56,519 bases of DNA, taken from positions 1 through 56,519 of the forward strand of contig JAJUIK010000016.1 in assembly GCA_029267635.1 (NCBI GenBank), written 5' to 3'. The position numbers and the translations under genes are program-made. The notes under the pieces were generated by a model. The model saw nothing but the letters and a program-made list of their open reading frames with translations, did not search any database and was not told where the DNA came from. Numbering within the stretch: the stretch's first letter is position 1; the number at the start of each line of letters is the position of its first letter. The stretch is from Moraxellaceae bacterium. GTDB lineage: Bacteria > Pseudomonadota > Gammaproteobacteria > Pseudomonadales > Moraxellaceae. Positions 46,289 to 55,753 of this stretch are shown piece by piece.

Positions 46289-47260
46289 ATGGCATGCGTG
46301 AAAATCATTTTTGCAGGAACTCCTGAATTTGCAGCCGTTGCCTTGGCTGCCCTCCTGAAAACCGAGCATGAGATTGTCGCGGTCTATACCCAACCGGACC
46401 GTAAAGCCGGTCGCGGACAAAAGCTCACAGCCTCTGCGGTGAAACAACTGGCACTTGAGCATGATTTACCAGTTTATCAGCCGCTGCATTTTAAAAGCGC
46501 TACAGAAGAAGGTTTGGCAGCACAACAACAACTCAAAGAACTGAATGCCGATGTCATGGTGGTGGCTGCTTATGGTCTGATCCTGCCACAGGTGGTGCTG
46601 GATACACCCAAATATGGCTGCCTGAACATTCATGGTTCATTACTGCCACGCTGGCGTGGTGCCGCACCGATTCAGCGTGCCATTGCCACCGGAGATCAGG
46701 AAACTGGTGTCACCATCATGAAAATGGCAGCAGGTCTGGATACCGGCGACATGATGTATAAAACCTATTGTCCAATTACCGCTGACGATACTTCGGCCAC
46801 CCTGCACGACAAACTGGCCATTCAAGGTGCCGAAGCCATTGTGGCGGTTTTAGAGTCTGAAGAAAAACTACAGCACTATTTAGATAAACGTGAAGTGCAA
46901 GATGAAGCACTGACGGTTTATGCCCATAAGTTGTCTAAAGCAGAAGCCCGTATTGACTGGACCCAAGATGCTATCAGTATCGACCGCAATATCCGTGCTT
47001 TTAACCCTTGGCCTGTGGCATTTATTCCCCTCGATGAAAACAATAATCTGCGGGTTTGGGGTTCGCTATTATCTGAACAGCCGGTCAATGAGGCTGTTCC
47101 TGGAACCATTTTGGCCATAGATAAACACGGCGTGCATGTCGCCTGTGGCAATCAGCAAGCCGTGTGCCTGACCAGTCTACAATGGCCGGGCGGCAAAGCC
47201 CTCAATGCGGTACAAATCGCACAAACCCAGAAACTTCAGGTAGGACAAGTACTCGCATGA
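46289..47260 (+). CDS. fmt: Methionyl-tRNA formyltransferase
   Basis: 323-aa enzyme that formylates initiator Met-tRNA using 10-formyl-THF. The formyl transfer site NIHGSLLPRWRGAAPIQRAI (about 108-127) has the catalytic asparagine and histidine; GLDTGDM follows near 147, and the N-terminus contains IIFAGTPEFAA. The exact start is uncertain: ATG 46289 gives MACVKIIF, and GTG 46298 gives the more usual MKIIF. It overlaps rsmB by 4 bp (ATGA), so the two are coupled. No def gene lies upstream here, unlike the def-fmt-rsmB arrangement common in other bacteria. Confidence 0.96.
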   Translation: MACVKIIFAGTPEFAAVALAALLKTEHEIVAVYTQPDRKAGRGQKLTASAVKQLALEHDLPVYQPLHFKSATEEGLAAQQQLKELNADVMVVAAYGLILPQVVLDTPKYGCLNIHGSLLPRWRGAAPIQRAIATGDQETGVTIMKMAAGLDTGDMMYKTYCPITADDTSATLHDKLAIQGAEAIVAVLESEEKLQHYLDKREVQDEALTVYAHKLSKAEARIDWTQDAISIDRNIRAFNPWPVAFIPLDENNNLRVWGSLLSEQPVNEAVPGTILAIDKHGVHVACGNQQAVCLTSLQWPGGKALNAVQIAQTQKLQVGQVLA

Positions 47261-48561
47261 ATCAGCCTGAATCCTCATCACATCTCAATTTACGTGCACA
47301 AGTGATTCGTACCTTGCTCGCCGTCCAGCAAGGCCAATCACTGTCCAGCATTCTTCCACTACACTTGGCCAAAGTGAACGAACGCGATCGTGCCCTGTTC
47401 CATGAGCTGGTACTGGGCAGCCTGCGTCAGTGGTTCGCGCTGAAAAGCATTACCCTGCCATTACTGGTGAAACCGCTAAATAATGAAACGGTCGAAACTT
47501 GCCTCTATGTAGGTTTATATCAGTTGCTTTGCACCCGCATTGCGCCGCACGCTGCAATTTCAGAAACCGTCGATGCCACTAAACAGTTAGGTTTTCAGGC
47601 CCTCGGTGGTGTTGTGAATGCCATTCTGCGTCGTGTTTCACGTGAAACATCCGACTTCCAGACGGCACTTCAGCAGGCCCATGGCTTACCAAGCTGGCTG
47701 TATAAACGCCTGAAAAAGGACTGGCCGGAACAGATCGAGTCATTGTGTCAGGAGTTAAAACTGGCTGCTCCATTAACCCTACGTGTTAACCAGCGCCAGA
47801 TTGGTCGGGATGCCTACCTGAATAAACTACAAGGGCTAGACATTCAGGCACGCGCTTGCACCTATTCACCGGTCGGAATTGTACTGGAGCAATCGGTACA
47901 AATCAGTGAACTTCCCGGCTATGAGCAAGGCTGGTTTTCGGTACAGGATGAACATGCACAGCTCTGTGCGCAAGTCCTGCAGGATTTAACGGGTAAAACC
48001 GTGGTCGATGCCTGTGCGGCACCAGGTGGGAAAACTGCCCATCTACTGGAAAAATACAATCTAGCGCAACTCACGGCGCTTGATCAGGATGCCAAACGTT
48101 TACTGCGGGTTTCCGAAAATCTGGAACGCTTACAGTTAACGACAGGTACAGAGGTCGAAATTGTGGCTGCAGATGCAACCGAATGGACTGCGCCAGCAGC
48201 GCTAGACTGTATTGTGCTGGATGCGCCCTGCTCTGCCATTGGCGTCCTGCGTCGCCATCCAGACATCCGCCTGTTACGTCAATCCAGCGACATCGCACAA
48301 ACCATCGAACTGCAACAGCAGATTTTGCGACACATGTGGCAACAGCTGAAAGTGGGGGGGCATTTACTCTATATCACCTGCTCGATTCTGAAAGCGGAAA
48401 ATGAACAGCAGATGGTCAATTTCTTTACTGAACATGCAAATGCCAAAGAAATTAAAATCGATGCCGGTTGGGGCATTGAACAAACGCATGGCCGACAGTT
48501 ACTGCCTACAGCCCAAGGTGGTGATGGCTTCTTTTATTGCCTGATGCAAAAAATCAGCTAG
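47257..48561 (+). CDS. rsmB: 16S rRNA (cytosine-967-C5)-methyltransferase
   Basis: 434-aa RsmB (Sun/Fmu). N-terminal NusB-like RNA-binding domain (about 8-140) with the NERDRALFHELVLGSLRQW motif near 39-57, then the methyltransferase domain: SAM motif VDACAAPGGKTAHLL near 250, DAPCSAIGVLRRHPDI near 325 with one catalytic cysteine, and YITCSILKAENE near 375 with the other. The start ATG 47257 overlaps the fmt stop. The frame also runs back into fmt, which is an artefact. Confidence 0.96.
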   Translation: MNQPESSSHLNLRAQVIRTLLAVQQGQSLSSILPLHLAKVNERDRALFHELVLGSLRQWFALKSITLPLLVKPLNNETVETCLYVGLYQLLCTRIAPHAAISETVDATKQLGFQALGGVVNAILRRVSRETSDFQTALQQAHGLPSWLYKRLKKDWPEQIESLCQELKLAAPLTLRVNQRQIGRDAYLNKLQGLDIQARACTYSPVGIVLEQSVQISELPGYEQGWFSVQDEHAQLCAQVLQDLTGKTVVDACAAPGGKTAHLLEKYNLAQLTALDQDAKRLLRVSENLERLQLTTGTEVEIVAADATEWTAPAALDCIVLDAPCSAIGVLRRHPDIRLLRQSSDIAQTIELQQQILRHMWQQLKVGGHLLYITCSILKAENEQQMVNFFTEHANAKEIKIDAGWGIEQTHGRQLLPTAQGGDGFFYCLMQKIS

Positions 48562-48678
48562 TCTTCATCTCTTAAAAAACAGGCCGATGTTCTATTTTTA
48601 CAATCCCCAAAATAAAGAGTCATGATGCATTCACATCATGACTTTTTTAATGGTCAAGCCAATATTCAACTGAGTGGC

Positions 48679-48792
48679 TTATTCATCATCTAGAGATTCC
48701 GGGTGCCGCACCAGATGCAGAATCGCCAGAATCAGTCCACCCCAGAGAAATACAATGGAAATTACCATCATAATAATTGCGGATGTATTCAT
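48679..48792 (-). CDS. metS: MetS-type small subunit of the NSS methionine/alanine transporter
   Basis: 37-aa protein beginning MNTSAIIMMVISIVFLWGG, one transmembrane helix, then LILAILHLVRHPESLDDE. It starts 13 bp after the stop of the NSS transporter, with GAGG at 9-10 bases upstream. Size, position and the WGG...H..HP pattern match MetS, the small partner that MetP needs for methionine and alanine uptake in Corynebacterium. Too short for most gene finders. Confidence 0.85.
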   Translation of the reverse strand: MNTSAIIMMVISIVFLWGGLILAILHLVRHPESLDDE

Positions 48793-48805
48793 CTCGTGTT
48801 TCCTC

Positions 48806-50281
48806 TCAGCCCTTCAACTTACTCATCAAAATTGCTCCCAGCGCACAGAACACAATACTGCCCCAGCCAAAAGCAAACTGCAGACTCATACTGTAATCAC
48901 CATAACCTTCACGCAACAAGGCACTTAAAGTCAGCAACAAGGTTGATAACAGCACCACCGGGGTAATCACTGTCAAGGTAAATTCCCAAGTACGTCCCAA
49001 CTTGATGGTCGAAATACTGTTGATGTGGATTTCAAACTGTTGCATCAAGGTCCGTTTAAACCAGGACACCATCACAATCGACACCAAAGCACCGGACACA
49101 ATCCCGATGTTATTGATGAAGTGGTCAATAATATCCACCAGTTTAATGGCATTCGCGGTGGAAAACAGGAAAATGGAAACCGTAGCGGTAGCACCGCCAA
49201 TGATGGTCACTGCCCTGTGACGGCTCCAGTGAAGCTTGTCCTGCAGGGCTGCAATTGGTACCTGCAAGATACTCACCATCGAGGTTATCCCGGCCACCGT
49301 CAATGAGGTAAAGAACAATAAACCGAACAGGTCTGCACCAGACCCCAAGCTGGAAATCAGCTTGGGAAAAGCAATAAAAGCTAAACCGATCCCGCCACTC
49401 ACGACATCATCAACCGATGTACCTGCTGCATGTGCCATAAAGCCCAATGCTGCAAACACGCCAATTCCAGCGAGAATTTCAAAGGAAGAATTGGCAAAAC
49501 CAACGATAAAACCCGCTCCGGTCAGATTGGTTTTTGGTTTGAGATACGATGCATAGGTCACCATGATGCCAAAACCGACCGACAAACTAAAAAAGATATG
49601 GCCATACGCCGCTAGCCAGACTTTATAGTCCTTCATCGCTGACCAGTTCGGGGTAAAAAAAGCATTTAAACCTTGTGCCGCACCCGGCAAACGTAAGGCC
49701 TGAATCACCAGAATACTGAACAGCACAATCAGTAAAGGCATAAAGATTTTGTTGGACAACTCTACGCCTTTTTTCACCCCGCCATACAAGATCAGCAGCA
49801 CAATCGTCCAGACGCCGACCAACGGCCAGAACAAATGACGAATAAAAGTCAGGTCAAAACCAGATGCTGATGAGGTTTGCAGGAAAGTATTGAAAAAGAA
49901 ATTTTCCGGATCGTTACCCCAGACCTGTCCCACCGAAAAATACACATAACTACCCGCCCAGGTCAGTACGCCGGCATAATACAGCGCAATAATCAGACAG
50001 ACACAGACCTGCCACCAGCCCAGGCTTTCCGCAGGCTTATATAGCATCTGATAGGCTTTTGGGGGGGCACCATGACTACGGTGACCAGTAGCATAATCCA
50101 AAAATAACAACGGCAGGCCCGCCGTTAACAAAGCAATTAGATAGGGAATCAGGAAGGCACCGCCGCCATTTTCATAGGCCACATAAGGAAAACGCCAAAT
50201 ATTACCCAACCCCACGGCCGAGCCAATCGCCGCGATAATAAAGCCTGAACGCGCAGACCAATTTTCACGAATTTCTGTCAT
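48806..50281 (-). CDS. metP: Sodium:neurotransmitter symporter family transporter (MetP-like)
   Basis: 491-aa Na+-coupled amino acid importer with 12 spans. The NSS signature is in the first span: SGFIIAAIGSAVGLGNIWRF (about 12-31), continuing with PYVAYENGGGAFLIPY. The span 6 segment has FFSLSVGFGIMVTYASYLK near 232-250. Pairing with the 37-aa MetS-like protein makes methionine/alanine uptake the best guess. AGGTG lies before the ATG. The upstream 476 bp probably carry the promoter. Confidence 0.92.
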   Translation of the reverse strand: MTEIRENWSARSGFIIAAIGSAVGLGNIWRFPYVAYENGGGAFLIPYLIALLTAGLPLLFLDYATGHRSHGAPPKAYQMLYKPAESLGWWQVCVCLIIALYYAGVLTWAGSYVYFSVGQVWGNDPENFFFNTFLQTSSASGFDLTFIRHLFWPLVGVWTIVLLILYGGVKKGVELSNKIFMPLLIVLFSILVIQALRLPGAAQGLNAFFTPNWSAMKDYKVWLAAYGHIFFSLSVGFGIMVTYASYLKPKTNLTGAGFIVGFANSSFEILAGIGVFAALGFMAHAAGTSVDDVVSGGIGLAFIAFPKLISSLGSGADLFGLLFFTSLTVAGITSMVSILQVPIAALQDKLHWSRHRAVTIIGGATATVSIFLFSTANAIKLVDIIDHFINNIGIVSGALVSIVMVSWFKRTLMQQFEIHINSISTIKLGRTWEFTLTVITPVVLLSTLLLTLSALLREGYGDYSMSLQFAFGWGSIVFCALGAILMSKLKG

Positions 50282-50717
50282 AACACACCTAAACCTTCGA
50301 TCACTTGACCAGCGCAGTTGTTATTGTTGTTCTGCACGCCAGCAAAGTGTCATTTAAAAATCTTGAATGTTCGTCATGAGATACGCCTTATGAGCGCCAT
50401 CATCTCAATGACAAACCAGAAAACTGAGCACAGGCTTGCTTAAAGCCCATCGGTCAATTTTTCTGCTGAATGGGCGAACAATACCTGTTTTTTGCACATT
50501 TTTCTGTAATTTATGCCGCTATTTCAGCATTTATTCATTCAATTTTTTATCAAATGGTCAATTTATGATTATTCCACCTAACATTTAAAGCTCTACTGAT
50601 TTTTTAATTCAATTTAACAATCTCAAAATTATCCCTCCCGGTGTGATGCAACATCTCAAACCTCATCGCCGTAGATTTATCGTGCGACACGCATCTCCGT
50701 TACTCAAGCTTCAACAT
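50282..50717. other. Intergenic region upstream of metP
   Basis: About 436 bp, AT-rich in the middle, no gene. Two same-strand genes lie either side; only the terminator of the aldehyde dehydrogenase gene's neighbour region at 50719-50750 stands out. Confidence 0.5.
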
Positions 50718-50718
50718 C

Positions 50719-50750
50719 AAAAAAGGGAATTCCGTTCAAATTCCCTTTTT
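50719..50750 (-). terminator. Terminator of the aldehyde dehydrogenase gene
   Basis: AAAAAGGGAATT pairs with AATTCCCTTTTT (50739-50750) around a 7-nt loop; T run on the minus strand, 9 bp after the stop codon. Confidence 0.9.
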
Positions 50751-50758
50751 ATATCCGC

Positions 50759-52204
50759 TTAATATTTAATCGCCAGCATACGTTCTTCCTGCATATCACG
50801 AATGGCCGATTGAATCCCCTCACGTCCCAAACCGGAATCTTTTACACCACCATAAGGCATATTATCCACACGGAAAGTCGGCACATCATTAATGATTACC
50901 CCACCCACCTGCAAGTGATCCCAGGCATACAGCATCTTTTCCAAACTCTGGGTATATACGCCAGCCTGCAAGCCAAAGCGGCTGGCATTAATGCGCTGAA
51001 TGCCCTGCTCAAATGTTGTGTAAGATTCCAGGATCGCTACCGGACCAAAGGCTTCATTCTGATAGATTGCCAAATCGGGATCAACTTGCTCTAGCAAAGT
51101 CGGTTCAAATAGCACACCCTTCAAGCCGCCCCCTGCCAAAATCTTGGCTCCTCGCTGTTCGGCCTCCTCCAGCCATTTTTTCAGACGCAAGGCTTCTGCT
51201 TCCTTGATCATGGGTCCGACCAAGGTCGTGTCCAGATTTGGATCGCCTGCTTTGATTTTTTTGATTTTTTCCAGCAGTTTCTGTTTCACTTCACTGTAAA
51301 TATCTGCATGCAGCAGAATCCGCTGCACACTGATACATACCTGACCGGCATGACCATAAGCCGCTGCGATCAGACGATCAATCAGGGCATCGGTGATTGC
51401 CGTATCGGGTTCAATCAGCACTGCAGCATTCCCACCCAGTTCAAGCGTGACTTTTTTACGGCCAGCACGGACTTTCATGTCCCATCCCACCACGTCTGAA
51501 CCGGTAAAGCTGAGCATTTTAAAGCGTTCATCGGTCACCAAAATGTCTGCCGCCTGACGTTCGCAGGGCAAAATCGAAAAAGCACCTTCGGGTAAATCAG
51601 TTTCTGCCAGTACTTGTGCAATTTTAAGGGCCGATAGCGGCGTCAGACTTGCAGGCTTGAGTACCAAAGGACAACCTGCCGCAATTGCAGGGGCAATTTT
51701 ATGGGCAGTTAAATTGAGTGGAAAATTAAACGGACTGATTAATGAGACTGCTCCCACGGGCACATGCTTGACCATCCCGCGAAAACCGGCTGCGGCTGAA
51801 GTCACTGCCAAAGGAATCATGCGGCCCTCATCCAGTTGGGTCACCGCATCCGCAGCGAGCTGGAAGGTATTAATCAACCGTTCAACTTCCGCTGCCGCTG
51901 CCTGACGGGGTTTACCCCCTTCCCGGATCACAAGTTCGGTTAATTCAGCACGTAAGGCTTTGAAACGCTGTACACAATGCAACAATACTTGCTGCTTTTG
52001 AAAGGGCTTGAAAGCCGCCATTTCAGCTTCTGCTTTGACTGCAGCAGCAATCGCCTGATCCAGAATGGCCTGATCCGCCAAAGCAACCCGGGCAAAAGTT
52101 TCGCCGCTAAATTTATCTTTAACTTCTAGCCATTGCTCGCTATACATGGCTTTACCCGCGACATACAGCGGATAATCCACAACCGTTCCAGCGCTACTGC
52201 TCAT
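50759..52204 (-). CDS. NAD(P)-dependent aldehyde dehydrogenase
   Basis: 481-aa ALDH-superfamily enzyme. Catalytic cysteine C290 in GHAGQVCISVQR, general base E255 in TLELGGNAAV, N160 in SPFNFPLN, and K183 in LVLKPAS. The VCISVQR context rather than VCTA is that of the lactaldehyde/glyceraldehyde-3-phosphate (non-phosphorylating) group. The cofactor cannot be set from sequence alone. GAGGA precedes the ATG. It is divergent from the outer membrane protein gene at 52341, with about 135 bp between. Confidence 0.92.
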   Translation of the reverse strand: MSSSAGTVVDYPLYVAGKAMYSEQWLEVKDKFSGETFARVALADQAILDQAIAAAVKAEAEMAAFKPFQKQQVLLHCVQRFKALRAELTELVIREGGKPRQAAAAEVERLINTFQLAADAVTQLDEGRMIPLAVTSAAAGFRGMVKHVPVGAVSLISPFNFPLNLTAHKIAPAIAAGCPLVLKPASLTPLSALKIAQVLAETDLPEGAFSILPCERQAADILVTDERFKMLSFTGSDVVGWDMKVRAGRKKVTLELGGNAAVLIEPDTAITDALIDRLIAAAYGHAGQVCISVQRILLHADIYSEVKQKLLEKIKKIKAGDPNLDTTLVGPMIKEAEALRLKKWLEEAEQRGAKILAGGGLKGVLFEPTLLEQVDPDLAIYQNEAFGPVAILESYTTFEQGIQRINASRFGLQAGVYTQSLEKMLYAWDHLQVGGVIINDVPTFRVDNMPYGGVKDSGLGREGIQSAIRDMQEERMLAIKY

Positions 52205-52340
52205 CGCAATTCCTCAACAAATTTGTTCACTTTGACGAATGAAATATCACCTCAATTTCTATATGATGCGCTCATCTATGCCCATAACGTCAATCTCTTT
52301 TCGCACACTACAATCAAAATACCATTCTGGAGCAACAAAA

Positions 52341-53036
52341 ATGCATAAAACGTGGAGCTTACTGGCTGGCACTACCCTGCTCTGCCTCAGTTCTTTCGCC
52401 CAGGCCGACCTGGTGGCGGTAAAAGGCAGCGCCGACTACTGGTTCACCGAAGGTGATGCCAACATGGCCGCACAAAACCAGAATGATTTTTCTCTGGATC
52501 AGGAAGGTTCCGCACAGGTCGCTTTGGCCATCGAACATCCGGTGCCGTTATTGCCCAATATCAAACTGCGCTATACAAAAATCGACAACCAAACCGAACA
52601 AACAGTGGCAAACACACCTGTTTATGAGATTGAACTGGAAAATAGCGACCTGATTCTTTACTACGAATTACTCGACAACATCGTCAGTGTAGATTTCGGA
52701 CTGGCCGCAAAAAATATCAATGCCGACATCACGCAATATGGCCTGGGTACCACCCAAATTGATGAAACTTACCCCATGCTATATGGTGCTGTAAGCGCCA
52801 AACTCCCCTTCACTGGCTGGAGTGTCAGTACTGAAAGTCTGGTCACTGATTATGATGATGCCCGTATCTCTGACGTTCAGGCAGAAATTAAATACGACTT
52901 TATTGATAACTTGCTGCTAGATGTCGGAGCGAAAGTCGGCTATCGGGTGCTTAATATTGAATTGGATGACTATGAAAATAGTGACCGTCAATTTGAGTTC
53001 AAAGGTCCTTATATTGGTTTAGATGCTCATTTCTAA
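52341..53036 (+). CDS. TIGR04219-like outer membrane beta-barrel protein
   Basis: 231-aa protein with a Sec signal peptide (MHKTWSLLAGTTLLCLSSFA, cleavage after AQA near 22). The mature part has amphipathic strands and ends in phenylalanine (YIGLDAHF), the outer membrane assembly signal. Words such as GSADYWFTEGDAN and LPNIKLRYTKIDNQT match the TIGR04219 family of unknown function. ATG 52341 is preceded by GGAGC at 10 bases; the frame extends upstream to 52239 without support. A passive barrel role is inferred. Confidence 0.86.
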   Translation: MHKTWSLLAGTTLLCLSSFAQADLVAVKGSADYWFTEGDANMAAQNQNDFSLDQEGSAQVALAIEHPVPLLPNIKLRYTKIDNQTEQTVANTPVYEIELENSDLILYYELLDNIVSVDFGLAAKNINADITQYGLGTTQIDETYPMLYGAVSAKLPFTGWSVSTESLVTDYDDARISDVQAEIKYDFIDNLLLDVGAKVGYRVLNIELDDYENSDRQFEFKGPYIGLDAHF

Positions 53037-53450
53037 ACGCGACTTTTGTGAATGGCAAACTTGCTGCAGTTTCACATTCAGCTTGTTCTGCCTGATCACG
53101 GCTGTTCTTGTAGGCAATCGCTTACATCAAGCGCGGTGATTGGCGAATATCGCCCTGCTGAAAATCACCCTAAAATATAGACATACACAGACAGGAAGTC
53201 TGGTTAAATAAAAATGCAGGAAGCAACGTAGTTGACAGGAGTTGACTGCCAAAAACCCCATACGGAAAAGCCCGGTCAGGATGATCGGGCTTTTCTTTTC
53301 TCTATTGCATCGTTCTTTCCTTACATACGCATAAAATAACGCTGCTTGACTCCAGCATAGCCAGTTCATACCATCACTTTTTCTAAAAATTAAATTTTAA
53401 TTTTTATCTGAAATTGATCTCTTTTTAACCCTAATTTTTCTCCTATTAAA
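53037..53450. other. Intergenic region with hairpins after the outer membrane protein gene
   Basis: About 415 bp with no protein gene. Hairpins include a CAATC-GCTT / AAGC...GATTG stem near 53115-53141 and GGCGA-ATA-TCGCC at 53142-53154. A strong terminator follows at 53265-53295. This could be a long 3' UTR or a small RNA. Confidence 0.45.
53265..53300 (+). terminator. Rho-independent terminator
   Basis: GAAAAGCCCG (53265-53274) pairs with CGGGCTTTTC (53286-53295), then T-rich DNA. Confidence 0.85.
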
Positions 53451-53978
53451 ATGAATACAGTTCACATTACACTGCTCGCATTTCTCACTTTCCTGATTGC
53501 CGGTTGTTCCAGTCTCGGTGGAGGCTCGGTTACCCAACGTTCTGCAAAATTGGCTACCGGTATTCAACAGGCCTACAGCATTGAACCGACGAAAGCCATC
53601 CGGGTTGCCCCCATGATTGTCCGCCATGCCGATCAATACGATATAGATCCCCTACTGCTTGCAGCCCTAATCCAGCAAGAATCACATTATCGTAGTGATG
53701 TGATATCGCCGGCAGGTGCTGTTGGTCTGACCCAAGTCATCCCACGTTATTGGCAACAGAATTGTCCGGGAAATTTATTGGATGAATCCACCAATATCCG
53801 CTGTGGAAGTTATATTCTCGCCCGTTACAATCAGAGTGCAGGCAGCTGGAAAAAAGCCTTGGCCTATTACAATGTAGGCCCAAGCGGTTATGAAAAAAGT
53901 TTCTGGACGCGGCATAAAGCCAAAAAATACGCCAGATCAGTGAAACGTCATCAAAAAACACTAAAAGACGCGCTATAA
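53451..53978 (+). CDS. Lytic transglycosylase lipoprotein (SLT domain)
   Basis: 175-aa envelope enzyme that cleaves peptidoglycan glycan strands. Lipobox FLIAGC gives C19 as the lipidated residue. The SLT domain (about 48-165) has catalytic E77 in LIQQESHYRSD, the GAVGLTQVIPRYW motif near 91-103 and ALAYYNVGPSGY near 141-152. It is shorter than Slt70 or MltC and similar in size to EmtA-like enzymes. No Shine-Dalgarno is visible before the ATG (upstream is T- and C-rich), which suggests low or leaderless-type expression; the signal peptide supports this start. Confidence 0.92.
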   Translation: MNTVHITLLAFLTFLIAGCSSLGGGSVTQRSAKLATGIQQAYSIEPTKAIRVAPMIVRHADQYDIDPLLLAALIQQESHYRSDVISPAGAVGLTQVIPRYWQQNCPGNLLDESTNIRCGSYILARYNQSAGSWKKALAYYNVGPSGYEKSFWTRHKAKKYARSVKRHQKTLKDAL

Positions 53979-54007
53979 CGCGGATGGCCTCAAATTCCTT
54001 ATGCATA

Positions 54008-54039
54008 AAAAAACCCATGTATTGCTGCATGGGTTTTTT
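54008..54039. terminator. Bidirectional terminator between the transglycosylase gene and cysK
   Basis: AAAAAACCCATG (54008-54019) pairs with CATGGGTTTTTT (54028-54039), between convergent genes. Confidence 0.9.
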
Positions 54040-54054
54040 CTCAAACAAAATGAA

Positions 54055-55053
54055 TTATTCGTCGAAAAGTCCTTCAAAAAGTACGGACGATAAATAACGT
54101 TCACCGCTATCCGGCAAAATCACAACAATCGTTTTACCTGCATTTTCAGGACGTTCTGCAATTTGTGCTGCAGCTGCCAGCGCGGCCCCACAAGAAATTC
54201 CCACCAGAATCCCTTCTTGCATCGCACATTTTCTTGCCCAGGCAATCGCATCTTCACTGCTTACCGGCAACACTTCGTCAACTAAGCTTAAGTCCAGATT
54301 TTTCGGAATGAAATTGGCGCCAATGCCCTGAATTTTATGTGCAGCTGGAGTAATATTTTCACCACGTTGTGTTTGGCTAATAATCGGAGATTCCGCCGGC
54401 TCTACCGCAACCGAATAAATAGGCTGATTCTGTACCTGCTCAAAGTAACGGGAAATCCCGGTAATCGTTCCGCCAGTGCCCACACCCGACACCAAAATAT
54501 CGACTTGACCGCCGGTTGCCTGCCAGATTTCAAGACCTGTTGTATCCTGATGAATTTGTGGATTGGCCGGGTTTTCAAATTGTTGTGGCAAGAAATACAC
54601 ATCAGGTTGTTCCGTTGCCAAGCGTACCGCTTCGTCGACTGCCCCTTTCATTCCTTTGGCAGGTTCAGTCAGTACCAGATTGGCACCTAATGCTTTTAGC
54701 ACTTTACGACGTTCCAGGCTCATACTGGCCGGCATGGTCAACGTAATCGGGTAACCTTTTGCCGCAGCCACAAAAGCCAGCGCGATCCCGGTATTGCCAC
54801 TGGTCGGTTCCACAATATGCATGCCAGGCTGCAACACACCACGTTTTTCTGCATCTGCAACCATCGCAGCACCTACACGGCATTTTACAGAAAATGCAGG
54901 GTTGCGGCTTTCCACCTTGGCCAATACAGTTGCACCAGTTTGAATAATACGGTTGATACGGACCAGAGGGGTATTGCCAATCGCTTCTGCATTGTTTGAA
55001 TAAACGGCAATCCCTAAATTGTTGGGTACAGGAAATTGTTGATCGGTTGACAT
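54055..55053 (-). CDS. cysK: Cysteine synthase A (O-acetylserine sulfhydrylase)
   Basis: 332-aa PLP enzyme that makes cysteine from O-acetylserine and sulfide. PLP lysine K57 lies in [14 protein letters not shown], the substrate loop is [10 protein letters not shown] (about 84-93), and the phosphate cradle GTGGTITG near 196. The C-terminal [12 protein letters not shown] is typical. The first 20 residues ([14 protein letters not shown]) are an extension found in some gammaproteobacterial forms. AAGGACA precedes the ATG. The promoter has a TATAAT -10 without a -35 match, which would fit an activator such as CysB. Confidence 0.95.
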   Translation of the reverse strand: MSTDQQFPVPNNLGIAVYSNNAEAIGNTPLVRINRIIQTGATVLAKVESRNPAFSVKCRVGAAMVADAEKRGVLQPGMHIVEPTSGNTGIALAFVAAAKGYPITLTMPASMSLERRKVLKALGANLVLTEPAKGMKGAVDEAVRLATEQPDVYFLPQQFENPANPQIHQDTTGLEIWQATGGQVDILVSGVGTGGTITGISRYFEQVQNQPIYSVAVEPAESPIISQTQRGENITPAAHKIQGIGANFIPKNLDLSLVDEVLPVSSEDAIAWARKCAMQEGILVGISCGAALAAAAQIAERPENAGKTIVVILPDSGERYLSSVLFEGLFDE

Positions 55054-55091
55054 GTTATGTCCTTATTTAATTTAGAATGTAATCGCGATTT

Positions 55092-55097
55092 ATTATA
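55092..55097 (-). promoter_or_regulatory. Probable -10 of cysK
   Basis: TATAAT on the minus strand about 40 bp upstream of the start codon. No -35 consensus is seen, as expected for a CysB-activated promoter; a CysB site was not demonstrated. Confidence 0.4.
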
Positions 55098-55246
55098 GTA
55101 TTGTTGGGTGATTTATCATTGATCGTTATATTATTTTTAGATTCCCTTATCATTTGGCCTTATGTACTCGCAAATTTAAATTTTCTAGCCAGTCACACAG
55201 TAACCCAACATGTTTATCTTTTAAAATAACAAAATAGTGTGATGAA

Positions 55247-55642
55247 TTACTCGCTGATTGTTTCATCCTGCAACCAATAATATTGCTTATGACCCAAACT
55301 TTCGTAGTGGCAGACCATTTGCGTAGCCTCTGCTTTTGACATATTAAATCCTATCAGAAATTGATTGCCGTTATCATCTTGCCGCCAGACCGACCAACTT
55401 GGATATTGCATATTTGGCACCTTAGCCCACCAACCGAACTGATCATGTCCCCAGCAAATGCCAAAACGAGAAACAATATTTCTCAGCATTTCAAGCTCTG
55501 TTGCGGTTTCAGGTGCAACGAGCAAAGAACTATGCTGCAGCTGATTCTCTTGATCTTTAAGCTCTATGGATAGAACCTCAAGTGGACAAGCGGGACCACC
55601 AGGCTCACCCGTACGCTGAGCAGGATCGTGCATTTTTGACAT
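55247..55642 (-). CDS. Hypothetical protein
   Basis: 131-aa cytosolic protein of unknown family. A short polar N-terminus with GEPGGPACPLEVLSIELK is followed by a Trp-rich part: FGICWGHDQFGWWAKVPN (about 61-78), PSWSVWRQDDNG and a YYWLQDE end. ATG 55642 is chosen because AAGGAG lies 6 bases upstream; a GTG at 55645 is directly adjacent. Between cysK and the rRNA operon, same strand. No motif that would give a function. Confidence 0.68.
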   Translation of the reverse strand: MSKMHDPAQRTGEPGGPACPLEVLSIELKDQENQLQHSSLLVAPETATELEMLRNIVSRFGICWGHDQFGWWAKVPNMQYPSWSVWRQDDNGNQFLIGFNMSKAEATQMVCHYESLGHKQYYWLQDETISE

Positions 55643-55753
55643 CACTTCTCCTTATCGAACCGAAACATACCGAATTTCTATAAAAATAGCATTGAATCGA
55701 AGCAAATAAACTTAAAGCAAAGAGGTTCTGTTATTTGATAGAGATATAGCGCA

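Noticed and set aside
53230..53260. TTGACA as a -35 element
   Set aside because: No -10 hexamer lies at 16-18 bp spacing; the sequence runs into the terminator.
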